Shown here piece after piece: positions 36,211-44,990 of a DNA stretch of 64,000 nucleotides. The first letter of the stretch is position 1; each line of letters starts with the position of its first letter. This DNA is from Candidatus Villigracilaceae bacterium (GTDB taxonomy: Bacteria; Chloroflexota; Anaerolineae; Anaerolineales; Villigracilaceae). The notes beneath the pieces were generated by a model. It did not search any database and was not told where the DNA came from. It saw only the letters and a list, made by a program, of their open reading frames with translations. A program made the translations under genes and the position numbers. The stretch covers positions 62,001 to 126,000 of the forward strand of contig JAPKMP010000001.1 in NCBI GenBank assembly GCA_026645935.1, written 5' to 3'.

Positions 36211-36233
36211 ACGTTGACTCCAAGTGTCAACGT
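36211..36233. promoter_or_regulatory. Perfect palindrome upstream of rrf2
   Basis: ACGTTGAC-N7-GTCAACGT, eight-base arms, 14 bp before the rrf2 start codon. Its minus-strand copy contains TTGACA. Probably the operator for autoregulation of the rrf2-sco-ba3 operon. Confidence 0.65.
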
Positions 36234-36506
36234 TTACAGGGATTGTAAGGATTTTCCCCATTCTGTTGATGTGTTATTCATCACGTAGTTCTGTGACAAA
36301 TTTCCTTTTTATTATTCGCAATGAAGCAATCGGGTAAAGAAATCGAATACCCTTCCGGTCTCATGATATGCCTGGTTGAATCCTTCGTCTGCCATTGAAA
36401 AATCGCCATGCCTGTTGCTTTGTACATCGGTAAATAACATCCTGAAATAAACTATGAGGATTTGAAAGATTATTTCGACTGGATTTGATCCCGCATCTTT
36501 ACTAGT
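36234..36506. other. Intergenic region without recognised gene
   Basis: Part of a 309-bp gap between the permease-propeller fusion and rrf2. Apart from the operator it shows a weak inverted repeat TGATG-N7-CATCA near 36264 and AT-rich stretches that could hold the operon promoter. I see no coding sequence or terminator. Confidence 0.5.
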
Positions 36507-39437
36507 CTATGGCACAGGCGTGATAGTGGATGTAACTGCAAGCGGGGACACCGGAATCTCAGTTACCATGGGCGCCGGGACTTCTGTGGAGGAGGGAGCA
36601 GGCTCTGGACACCCCATGATACGAGGATTTATCCAAGCTGCCCTGTTTTCATTAGATATGTTAAGGGTATCCATCTGTAAAACAAGCGAGCCCGTTCTCC
36701 CGGCGATGGAAGAAAGGGAAAAATCAATCTCTGTGATCCTGCCGTCGAAGAATTCACCTATTACCCATAACTCGATGATTTCGTTATCCTCCCCTGCAAA
36801 GTAGATTCTAAACAGGATTGAACATCCGTGTGCATTTCCCAGACAGCCTGCATATCCTTCGAGCGTGTCGTAGGCGGAAAATTTGATTGCGGATGTCCGA
36901 AGGACAACTCTCGAAATCAGCCTGTCTTCTGAAAGCCGGATAGAAATGATCTTCCCAAAGAACGTACCTGTTTCGAAAAGTCCGATTTCTTCCCGCGCGA
37001 TGATATCATTGTCTTGGCATGTGATTTGATCTCCGTCGATTCTGATCTCGAGATTGCAGTAATTATCAAAAAAATCGAAGATCACCGTCTTCTCGGGAAC
37101 CACTGTCACAGCGGGGATCGATGATTCTATTTGGTTCGCTGACTGAGTGAAACTTGGATTGGGGGAGGGGCTGGTTGGTGATATGGCAGCCGTACGAGCA
37201 GGTTCAATGCTTGCGATCTCCGTTTTGGTTGGAGTCTGCATGGACGTGTTGGAAGGCATGACCGTTGAGGTTTGATCCCCAATCGCATATAACATCCCCT
37301 CTTCCGAAGCAACGTACAACTGTCCGGGAATTAACGCCACACCGGAAATACCGACGGATCCTTCGAGCGGCAGGGACCATTTCGATTCGCGCGCCCCTTT
37401 TTCCACAGCCGAGCATTCGGCATGGTCGCCCCGCGTTCCGCAAATGTAAAAGACAAAGTTCTCATCCATGCCGCCGATCACACTCGGGCGGTACGGGAAT
37501 TGCGCGCGGTTGAGCATGTTACCCTTTTTATCGAGCCAGAGCAGGCTGCTGTCCTCCGTTCCCTCGCCGGAGTAATGAAGCCACATGCCGCCGTCGACAA
37601 AAACACCCGCCATGCCGGGGAAACCAAAGAATGCTGTGCGCGACCATTCCATGTAACTGCGCTGTTCGGCTTTCCCGTCGATATATTCCCAGCCGGTCAT
37701 TTTGTTCTCTATCCTGGCATAAAGCAAACCGCTCTGCCCAACCAGGAACTGCTCGGTGGGCGGCAGGCTTTCGAATTCGAGGATCTCGCCCGATGTTGCA
37801 TCGATCACTGCATTTCGCAAAAAGATGAACGATTCATCGGGGCTGAGGATGGGTGTAAAAGTGACTCGGCGGGAAAAAGCGGCAGTATCCCAAAGGAGAG
37901 TCCCGGTCGAAGAGGCCGCGCGGATGTTGCCGGTTACCATGTAATATGCCACTTTATTGTTACCGATCACAGGTCCGGATGTGGCTTCGAAACTATCTGG
38001 AATCTCAAGATACCAGCGCTCTTCGCCGGTTGACGTGAAGGAGGTCAGCCCGCCGCGCATGTCTGTGACATAGATATTGCCTTCGGCGTCCAATCCGGGC
38101 GCGCCGACTCCGCCAGCACGGATGGAGGATGTCCACTTGAGCGAGCCATCCGGATTCAGAGCATGCAGGGAGCCGTTCATGGTGAGGACATACACGCTTC
38201 CATCCGCGGCGACGGCGGGTCCGCCTGAGAAGCCTTGGGCCTCGCTGAAAGCCCACATTACTTTCGGTGACTCGATCCCCGGCGCATTGACAAATAGCGT
38301 GGCTGACGGCGACCCGTACTGACTCGACCATAAATGCCCGCCCGGTGATTGCGCCGGTTTCACCTGAGTTTCAGTCAAAGTCTTTACCTGATTGAATATT
38401 CCAATAATGACGGCCAATAAACCAATGACCAGTACGGTAAAAGCAAATGGAGATGCTTTCGCCGATTTCTTAACCGGTAATATCAACCATTCTTCCAATC
38501 CCCAACGCAAACGAAGGAATAAGTCAAAGAAACGCGGCGAAGGCGAGCCGGAACTGGCAACACGGCGCAAGCCTTCACCCAATAAATTGAATCCAAGCAC
38601 GGTGATGAAGACGAAAGTTCCCGACGCGAACAACTTCCACGGGCTGACGTAAATATCCTCATTCACGCCCGAAAGCAATTGCCCGAGCTCCGGCATCCCG
38701 CGCAGGCGTGTGGCGGTCGTATCGCTGATCCAAACCCACACTTCGCCGCCCACGTAATAACCCAGGAATCCCAGCCCGGCCGTGAGCAGAATCGTGGAAC
38801 TGATCTCCAGCGCAAGCAACATCCAAACATATGGGAGCACGAGCCGTAAAATATGATTGAAAACAATCGCCCAATTGCTTTGCCCCAATGATCGGCTGGC
38901 TTCTATGAACGATTGTTCCCGCGCCACCCGGGTCTGTTCGCGGACGAGCCGGGCCGAATCCGCCCAGCCGGTGATCGATAACCCGAGGACGAATCCCCAG
39001 GGCTGCCATATATCTCCCGTCAGGGCAACGACCGCCAACGCAACCAGCAAGGTTGGAATGGAGAGGGCGGCGCCGATGAGCCCGTTCAAGAACGACCCGA
39101 ACGCGTTCTTGTTCCATCCGGCCAGTAGTCCGATCACCGTCCCAATCAGCAAGCGAAGAGCGGCTACATAACCAGTCAGGATCAACGTCGGGCGTAACGC
39201 CCAAAGCACTTGACTCAGCACGTCGCGCCCCCAACCGTCTGTGCCCAATGGATATTCGGGATATGTGAAAGGCGGGAAAGGCGCGGAGACGAATTTGCCG
39301 TCCACCTGCATGACTCGGGTTTCTTCGAGGGGATTGCGCGGAGCGAGGCTGGGTCCGGCAAAGGCAAGGGTGAGGGAAAAGCCCACGATGAACAAACCCA
39401 AAACCAATGGAAGGTTGAGGCGGGGTTTAGTCCGCAT
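36507..39437 (-). CDS. DppC-type ABC permease fused to an extracytoplasmic PQQ-like beta-propeller
   Basis: 976 residues. Residues 1-290 are an oligopeptide-type permease: long periplasmic loop after helix 1, and the ATPase-coupling motif EASRSLGQSNWAIVF near 179. An extra helix at about 329-348 is followed by a beta-propeller of PQQ/WD-type repeats (about 365-735: AVAADGSVYVLTMNGSLHAL, GLDAEGNIYVTD), a T/P-rich spacer, and a beta-rich domain (790-950) with a T/P-rich tail. Normal DppC ends near residue 300. It overlaps the DppB-like gene by 11 bp. No ATPase or binding protein is adjacent; the propeller may serve as a built-in ligand-binding or sensing part. Confidence 0.85.
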   Translation of the reverse strand: MRTKPRLNLPLVLGLFIVGFSLTLAFAGPSLAPRNPLEETRVMQVDGKFVSAPFPPFTYPEYPLGTDGWGRDVLSQVLWALRPTLILTGYVAALRLLIGTVIGLLAGWNKNAFGSFLNGLIGAALSIPTLLVALAVVALTGDIWQPWGFVLGLSITGWADSARLVREQTRVAREQSFIEASRSLGQSNWAIVFNHILRLVLPYVWMLLALEISSTILLTAGLGFLGYYVGGEVWVWISDTTATRLRGMPELGQLLSGVNEDIYVSPWKLFASGTFVFITVLGFNLLGEGLRRVASSGSPSPRFFDLFLRLRWGLEEWLILPVKKSAKASPFAFTVLVIGLLAVIIGIFNQVKTLTETQVKPAQSPGGHLWSSQYGSPSATLFVNAPGIESPKVMWAFSEAQGFSGGPAVAADGSVYVLTMNGSLHALNPDGSLKWTSSIRAGGVGAPGLDAEGNIYVTDMRGGLTSFTSTGEERWYLEIPDSFEATSGPVIGNNKVAYYMVTGNIRAASSTGTLLWDTAAFSRRVTFTPILSPDESFIFLRNAVIDATSGEILEFESLPPTEQFLVGQSGLLYARIENKMTGWEYIDGKAEQRSYMEWSRTAFFGFPGMAGVFVDGGMWLHYSGEGTEDSSLLWLDKKGNMLNRAQFPYRPSVIGGMDENFVFYICGTRGDHAECSAVEKGARESKWSLPLEGSVGISGVALIPGQLYVASEEGMLYAIGDQTSTVMPSNTSMQTPTKTEIASIEPARTAAISPTSPSPNPSFTQSANQIESSIPAVTVVPEKTVIFDFFDNYCNLEIRIDGDQITCQDNDIIAREEIGLFETGTFFGKIISIRLSEDRLISRVVLRTSAIKFSAYDTLEGYAGCLGNAHGCSILFRIYFAGEDNEIIELWVIGEFFDGRITEIDFSLSSIAGRTGSLVLQMDTLNISNENRAAWINPRIMGCPEPAPSSTEVPAPMVTEIPVSPLAVTSTITPVP

Positions 39438-40413
39438 TTACACCTCCATGCGGATGGGTCCTCAATCGCGGGTCGGAGAAATATGTCAGAATTCCAGCGG
39501 CTGTATTCGAGATGATCAAGATCGCGCCCAATACGGTGACCACGGTCGCGACGGTTGGCGCGTGCAGATATGCTGAAGGTAGGACGCCGCCCGCAATGGT
39601 GGCCGTTTGCGGCGGCTGGATGGAAAGCGCCAACTGCCTGCCAAGCCCGGGCCAGCCGAACAGCCATTCGACAAGGATGAGCTCGCCGATCATCAGACTC
39701 ATGGAAGAAGCGATGACCTGGAACATCGGCACATAAATATTCCGCAGGGCTGTTTTTATCTTTACCAGCCGCCACGAGTGACCGAGCCCGCGCGCGACCG
39801 TGACGTAGGTTTTATGGAATTCGTCGCTCAATAACGAAGCGGTCATTTGCGCGATCTGCAAAGTCGGGCGGAAGGAAAGGGCGATGACCGGGAATACAAG
39901 ATGTGAATCCCAGCCGAATCCTCCAAGCGGGAAAGGAAGGTCGCCTTTACTGGATGGCGTCAGAAACAAATAAAGGACGGAGAGGGTGATCAACACAGCC
40001 CCCACATAAAAACCCGGCATCGCCAGGCTCATCGTGGAGATGGGAATCAACCAGCGGCTGACGCGCGGTGGATTCGTCTTCGCGGCTCGCATGCCGAGAA
40101 ACACCCCAAAAAGAAGGCTGGCTGAGAAGGCGATGCCCAGCAAGCCAAAACTGGCATTTGCAGCCGAATCCACGACATCGAGGACGGTCATGCCTGCGGC
40201 ATTGGGCACAGGCGGAGGCTCGCCATTGCGAAAGGCGTTTATGTATTCCAGATAAAAGGGGAGGACGGGAGGTGTTTCTTCTTGCCGCGCAAAGATGGGA
40301 TTGTTTTCCATCTGCGCATATCGTCCGTAATGTGCGTAGGAGAATGCCAGGAAATTCACCCCGGCAATGAGAATCGCCATTCCCGCAATTCTTTTTACGA
40401 TGAAAGCAAGCAT
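39427..40413 (-). CDS. DppB-type ABC transporter permease
   Basis: Start at 40413 (MLAFIVKRIAGMAI); 328 residues, six helices. The N-terminal helix with basic residues, the long periplasmic loop and the coupling loop ARGLGHSWRLVKIKTALRN are typical of the first permease of peptide/nickel transporters. Paired with the fusion permease; genes for ATPases or a substrate-binding protein are absent from the window. Confidence 0.85.
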   Translation of the reverse strand: MLAFIVKRIAGMAILIAGVNFLAFSYAHYGRYAQMENNPIFARQEETPPVLPFYLEYINAFRNGEPPPVPNAAGMTVLDVVDSAANASFGLLGIAFSASLLFGVFLGMRAAKTNPPRVSRWLIPISTMSLAMPGFYVGAVLITLSVLYLFLTPSSKGDLPFPLGGFGWDSHLVFPVIALSFRPTLQIAQMTASLLSDEFHKTYVTVARGLGHSWRLVKIKTALRNIYVPMFQVIASSMSLMIGELILVEWLFGWPGLGRQLALSIQPPQTATIAGGVLPSAYLHAPTVATVVTVLGAILIISNTAAGILTYFSDPRLRTHPHGGVNAD

Positions 40414-40511
40414 GTCGGTGGGATAATAACATGAATCCGGCGGACTTCCTTCGTTCAAGTCTTCGACGTGCGCGGGTGATATAATCTTCGAAAATCAACT
40501 CTGAGGTAACG

Positions 40512-41564
40512 ATGATAGACCCTGTCATTTTCAGTTTCAAACTATTCAATTTGCAAATCGACCTGACCTGGTACGGTTTGATCGTCATGTCGAGCGTCCT
40601 GATCGGCGGCTGGCTTGCCGAACGCGAAGTACGCCGTCGCGGCGAGAACAGCGAAGCCCTGATCGATGCGATGGTCTGGGCGGTGGTGGCCGGCATCCTC
40701 GGCGCGCGTTTATGGTACGTGATGAATGCGATCATCGGAGGCAATCGTTCCTATATCGAAGACCCCGTGTCCATCATCCGCCCGCCGATCGCGGGGTTGC
40801 ACATCTTCGGCGGCCTGCTCTTCGGCGCGATCGTGCTGATCATCTATCTAAAGAAAAACGGATACGACACCTGGCTCTTCCTCGACTCTGTCGCCCCGGT
40901 GGCTTTGATTGGTCAGGCGATCGGTCGTTTGGGTAATTTCATCAACCAGGAACTTTACGGTCCGCCGACGACCCTACCCTGGGGCATTTCCATCCCCGCA
41001 GATCACCGCCTGATTCAATTCGCGGACCTGGCGAAATATCCCGTCGAGACTACTCGCTTCCATCCCACATTCGCCTACGAAATGATCCTAAACGTACTCG
41101 CGTATCTTTTCATCATCTGGTATTCCCGCCAAAATGATGAGGAGCTCAAACCCGGCGCGGTCTTCAGTCTTTGGCTGATCTTTGCAGGGTTCAATCGAAC
41201 AGTCATCGAATTCTTCCGTCCCGATCAGCCCAGACTCGGCGATACATTCATCACTACCTCGATGCTGATTGCATTTTTGATGGGTGTTGCGGGCGTGGTC
41301 ATGTTCCTTGTGCGGAACGGAAGACTTCAACTCTCTTTTGCGGAAGGCTGGGAGGAAGAATACTTCATCAAAAAAGTGGAGAAGAAACCCGCCTCTCTCC
41401 GCGCCCGGAGCGGAAGCGCTGGTCCGAGCCTCGTTTCCGCCGGGAGCGAGGAGGACCAGGAAGAGCCGGTAGTAAAACGCAAACTTCCTGCGCGGACGAA
41501 GACCCCGGTTAAGAAGACAGCGGTGAAGAAAACGACTTCAACAAGAAAGAAGCCGTCGAAATAG
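40512..41564 (+). CDS. lgt: Prolipoprotein diacylglyceryl transferase
   Basis: 350 residues. Seven helices with the Lgt signature GRLGNFINQELYG (near 138), the early segment ending TWYGLIV, and HPTFAYE. It transfers diacylglycerol to the lipobox Cys of prolipoproteins, consistent with the many lipoproteins in the window. The C-terminal 60 residues are a Lys/Thr/Arg-rich tail not needed for activity and probably cytoplasmic. TATAAT lies about 27 nt before the start. Confidence 0.95.
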   Translation: MIDPVIFSFKLFNLQIDLTWYGLIVMSSVLIGGWLAEREVRRRGENSEALIDAMVWAVVAGILGARLWYVMNAIIGGNRSYIEDPVSIIRPPIAGLHIFGGLLFGAIVLIIYLKKNGYDTWLFLDSVAPVALIGQAIGRLGNFINQELYGPPTTLPWGISIPADHRLIQFADLAKYPVETTRFHPTFAYEMILNVLAYLFIIWYSRQNDEELKPGAVFSLWLIFAGFNRTVIEFFRPDQPRLGDTFITTSMLIAFLMGVAGVVMFLVRNGRLQLSFAEGWEEEYFIKKVEKKPASLRARSGSAGPSLVSAGSEEDQEEPVVKRKLPARTKTPVKKTAVKKTTSTRKKPSK

Positions 41565-41568
41565 TATG

Positions 41569-41599
41569 AAAAAAGAGCATCTGCAAGATGCTCTTTTTT
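41569..41599. terminator. Bidirectional terminator between lgt and the sulfotransferase gene
   Basis: AAAAAAGAGCATCT / AGATGCTCTTTTTT with a tiny loop, between convergent genes. Confidence 0.9.
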
Positions 41600-41601
41600 G
41601 T

Positions 41602-42789
41602 TCAGTGTTCCAATTCCAGCCGTTTGACGGGAATCATTTCTTCTCGGGTTTCGAATTTGAACCGCTCGAAGATGTCTTTGTATTGCTCAACAATTCCCTC
41701 CCGGGTGAAGCCCATCTTCTCATATGAATAGGTGTGATCGCTGTTATACGAAAGTGTTTCTTTCACAGCCTGGTCGATGATGATCGGCAAGCCAGGTTTA
41801 TCCGGATAGCCGAACTGCTCGTAGAACCCGCGAATGACCGCTTCGGGGCGCTGGATCAGGTCTTCGTAATTGACGATCAGGTGGCGGGGAGAGGGATGCG
41901 AGTCCAGATATTGAAGCGGATGGCGGTACCAGTGCTGGGTCAACTCAAGGATCTCATCTGTGTAGAGATATCCGTCATGAGGTCCTGTGAACTGCCCGCG
42001 GGCGTAGTTGATCCAAGAGACGGTGGAGGGGAGCATGTCGAGCGGATTTCGGGCAATATAAAGGATGCGCGCATCAGGGAAGAATTCCACCAGCGTTTCG
42101 ATCTTAGCGCTGAACGCCGGGTTCTTCGCCACGAAATGTTTATTGCCGTTCGCATACAAATGCCGTTGCAGCATCGAACGGTAGAAGGTCATGATGCGTT
42201 TTTTGCGTTCTGGGCTGAGCGCTTCGTCGAAGTGGATGTAATCGGGAAACTCGTCCATGAAGGGGAAGAGGAAGGTGACGAAGAAACCATCCCAGATGTG
42301 CATGTGGATGTTCTCGTCCTCTTCAGGCTGGAAGAAGGAGATGGGGTGGATCTTGATCTTGCCTAGCGTGGCGCGGTCGAAGGCGAACAATGCGCGGTGC
42401 AGGATACGTCCAAAGAACTTGTTATCGAGGCTCGCAATGAATTGAGTGATCTTTTTTTGCGTCACCGAGGGCGTGAGGTAAATATCCCAGGTTGTGAGGC
42501 TGGTAAAGGTTTCCGAATCGCGCGAGAGCAGGCGGTGAAGAAAGGTCGAACCGCTGCGGAAGTTGCCAAGGATGAACAGCGGCTTTTCGATGGGATGGTT
42601 TTTATAATTGGGGAAGAGGATGTCGTCGAGCGCAAAACATATCCAGTGGACCAGGCTGCCGAGGGGCCAGACAAGATAGAAAAGGATGAGGAAAATAAAG
42701 CGTTTTTTGGTGAGGCGGGCGGGTGTGTTTTTAAAGGCAAAGAACGAGCGGTAGAAGGTTCGCCAGAACAGGCGGAAATTATATTTCAT
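41602..42789 (-). CDS. Sulfotransferase family protein
   Basis: 395 residues. The PAPS-binding 5'-phosphosulfate loop is FILGNFRSGSTFLHRLLSRD (near 71), the 3'-phosphate-binding part is ILYIARNPLDMLPS, and an N-terminal region holds hydrophobic helices. Members sulfate lipids, sugars or proteins using PAPS. Substrate not evident from context. Confidence 0.88.
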   Translation of the reverse strand: MKYNFRLFWRTFYRSFFAFKNTPARLTKKRFIFLILFYLVWPLGSLVHWICFALDDILFPNYKNHPIEKPLFILGNFRSGSTFLHRLLSRDSETFTSLTTWDIYLTPSVTQKKITQFIASLDNKFFGRILHRALFAFDRATLGKIKIHPISFFQPEEDENIHMHIWDGFFVTFLFPFMDEFPDYIHFDEALSPERKKRIMTFYRSMLQRHLYANGNKHFVAKNPAFSAKIETLVEFFPDARILYIARNPLDMLPSTVSWINYARGQFTGPHDGYLYTDEILELTQHWYRHPLQYLDSHPSPRHLIVNYEDLIQRPEAVIRGFYEQFGYPDKPGLPIIIDQAVKETLSYNSDHTYSYEKMGFTREGIVEQYKDIFERFKFETREEMIPVKRLELEH

Positions 42790-42932
42790 TCAAGCCGGGA
42801 TCCTTGAGGATTGCATATGGGGTCATGCCCCAACAGTCAATTCTATCAGCAATTGAGATTTCGGGCTGAGCCGTTTTGTCTCTTCCGCCGATTTCGAAAG
42901 GATGTACAATTTGCAGGACTTTGGAGGCATCC

Positions 42933-43577
42933 ATGAGTGATGATTTACTGATCTACTCCGCCGCGCAGGATTACGTGAATTCGCTGGTCCCGCCGCGTGA
43001 AGCGGAATTGATGGAGATGGAAAATTATGCCGAAGCGAACGGTTTTCCCATCATCGGTCCCGCCTGCGGTTACTACTGTTACCAGCTGGCGCGGATGATA
43101 AAGGCGACATCCGTTTTTGAATTGGGGTCGGGGTATGGGTATTCGACGGCGTGGTTTGCCAGGGCGGTCAGGGAAAATGGCGGCGGAGTCGTGCATCACA
43201 CAGTCTGGGAGGAAAAACTCTCCGAAAGGGCACGCAGGCATCTCGTCAAATTGGGAAGCGCGGAGTGGGTTAGGTTCCATGTGTCAGAGGCTGTCGAGGC
43301 ATTGAAGAAAACAGATGGTCCCTTCGACATCATCTTCAACGACATCGACAAGGAGGCGTACCCGGCGTCGCTGCCGGTTATCAAGGAAAAATTGAGGAGC
43401 GGCGGCCTGCTCATCATTGACAACATGCTCTGGCATGGACGCATCTTCGATCCAAATGACAAGACTCCGGCAACGCTGGGTGTGAAGGAATTTACCAGGC
43501 AGATCGCCACCGACTCCGACTGGATCGTCTCGCTTGTGCCGATGCGCGATGGGATGATCGTCGCGTATAAAAAATAA
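42933..43577 (+). CDS. O-methyltransferase, class I SAM-dependent
   Basis: The ATG at 42933 is preceded by TTTGGAGG; 214 residues. The SAM-binding motif is FELGSGYGYSTAWFAR (motif I), followed by FDIIFNDIDKEAYPASLPVI, the catechol O-methyltransferase-like metal-binding Asp region, and DNMLWHGRI. The next gene starts one base after the stop. Confidence 0.88.
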   Translation: MSDDLLIYSAAQDYVNSLVPPREAELMEMENYAEANGFPIIGPACGYYCYQLARMIKATSVFELGSGYGYSTAWFARAVRENGGGVVHHTVWEEKLSERARRHLVKLGSAEWVRFHVSEAVEALKKTDGPFDIIFNDIDKEAYPASLPVIKEKLRSGGLLIIDNMLWHGRIFDPNDKTPATLGVKEFTRQIATDSDWIVSLVPMRDGMIVAYKK

Positions 43578-43578
43578 T

Positions 43579-44739
43579 ATGACCAACTTCAACAACATAC
43601 CCGATCGTCGCAAAACCCTTAGTATCAAATGGACTCTATACGATTTGGACATCCTGCCCATGTGGCTGGCGGATATGGACTTCCCCGCGCCGAAAGTTAT
43701 TTTGAATGCGCTTCATCGGCATGTGGATCACGGCGTGCTCGGGTACGAAATTCCGGAACGCGCATACTATGAAGTCGTTTCCCGCCGAATGGATGAACTG
43801 TACGGCTGGAAGGTGGACCCGGACTGGATCATTTACACGCCCGGTGTCAATAACGGATATAACATCGCGGCGCGAGTCTTGTGCTCGTCCAGAAAGGGAT
43901 ACGTAATCCAGACACCGGTGTATAACGAGTTCCACGATGCCGAGAAAAAAGTGGGTATTCCCAAGCGGGTTGCGCCACTGGCGATGTTGGCGAAGGTGGA
44001 TCGTATCCGCTATGAAGTGGATTACGACGCATTGAAGAAAGCGGTCAGAGGTGCGGGCATGTTCCTGCTTTGCCACCCGCATAACCCGGTGGGAAAGATT
44101 TTTTCGCGGGCTGAGTTGATGATGATGGCAAAGATCTGCATCGAAAACAAAGTAACAATTGTTTCAGACGAAATCCATGCTGAGATTTTACTGGATGGCG
44201 CAAAATTCAAGCCGCTGGCGAGTCTTTCGAAAGAAATCGCAGAGAATACAATCACACTCATTTCCGCATCGAAAGCCTGCAACGTGCCCGGGCTTTCCGC
44301 CGCATTTGCGATCGTTCCGAATGCAGAATTGCGAAAAAAATATTTCGCCTCCGCACTTGGAATGTCTTATGAAGTTTCCTCTCTGGGGCTTACCGCCTCA
44401 CGCGTGGCTTTTTCCGGCAAAGCGGATCCCTGGTTGAAGGAGTTGCGTCGTTACCTCACCGCCAACCGCGATTTTCTCGTGGATTACGTTACCAAGTACA
44501 TGCCGGGTGTCCGCACCACACTCCCCGATGCGACCTTTCTCGGCTGGCTGGACTTTACCCAAACAAATATTCATGGCTCACCCTTCGATTTTTTCAAAGA
44601 GAAGGCAAAGGTTGCGCTTAGCAATGGAAAGCTATTTGGCAAAGAGGGGGAAGGATATTTGCGGATTAACTTCGGTACTTCACGCGCAATCCTGAAAGAG
44701 GGGCTGGTTCGCATGCGGAAGGCAATGGAGCATGCATAA
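43579..44739 (+). CDS. MalY/PatB-type PLP-dependent C-S lyase (aminotransferase class I/II fold)
   Basis: 386 residues. The PLP Lys is in SASKACNVPGL (near 232), with MDFPAP, YTPGVNNGYN and LCHPHNPVGKIFS marking the MalY/PatB branch, which cleaves cystathionine or cysteine to pyruvate, ammonia and a thiol. Tandem with the O-methyltransferase, separated by 1 nt, so a shared role in sulfur amino acid or natural-product metabolism is possible. Confidence 0.88.
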   Translation: MTNFNNIPDRRKTLSIKWTLYDLDILPMWLADMDFPAPKVILNALHRHVDHGVLGYEIPERAYYEVVSRRMDELYGWKVDPDWIIYTPGVNNGYNIAARVLCSSRKGYVIQTPVYNEFHDAEKKVGIPKRVAPLAMLAKVDRIRYEVDYDALKKAVRGAGMFLLCHPHNPVGKIFSRAELMMMAKICIENKVTIVSDEIHAEILLDGAKFKPLASLSKEIAENTITLISASKACNVPGLSAAFAIVPNAELRKKYFASALGMSYEVSSLGLTASRVAFSGKADPWLKELRRYLTANRDFLVDYVTKYMPGVRTTLPDATFLGWLDFTQTNIHGSPFDFFKEKAKVALSNGKLFGKEGEGYLRINFGTSRAILKEGLVRMRKAMEHA

Positions 44740-44931
44740 AAAAAGACGGATGGGAGTTTACCCATCCGTCGAACGAACTGTACCGGGGAAGGTGGCGATG
44801 CTAGCAGCCTTCCTATCGTTAGGGGAACGTCTGGTACTAAAGCGGGGCTTCGACCAGCTTATGGCGTATCGCCCTTCCCTTCATCGAACGTTTTAGGTGG
44901 TGACTCTATCGCAACCTCCTTTCTTGTTCTT
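44738..44931 (-). ncRNA. Candidate structured small RNA, about 190 nt
   Basis: On the minus strand a TATTAT box (44938-44943) precedes a 190-nt non-coding stretch that ends in a strong terminator, GACGGATGGG / CCCATCCGTC (44745-44770) with seven T. Inside, helices can form: AGGTGGTG/CGCAACCT (44895-44917), GGCG/CGCC (44863-44873), GTACC/GGTAC (44780-44784 with 44833-44837) enclosing GGAAGG/CCTTCC (44787-44813). It matches no riboswitch I can name, lies convergent to the C-S lyase gene and does not precede a gene, so a stand-alone RNA such as a 6S-like RNA is possible. Confidence 0.5.
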
Positions 44932-44990
44932 GCCAACATAATACAACAAATGAAACGTTTTTACATTAAAAAAACTTTGTAATTTTGAAA

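Noticed and set aside
36198-36230. Longer rrf2 start at a TTG codon
   Set aside because: It lies inside the perfect palindrome and lacks a ribosome site; the ATG at 36197 matches the family N-terminus.
44738-44931. M-box, SAM or TPP riboswitch
   Set aside because: Short resemblances (GGTGGTGACTC, ACTAAAGC) occur in the wrong order or strand, and no gene follows on that strand.
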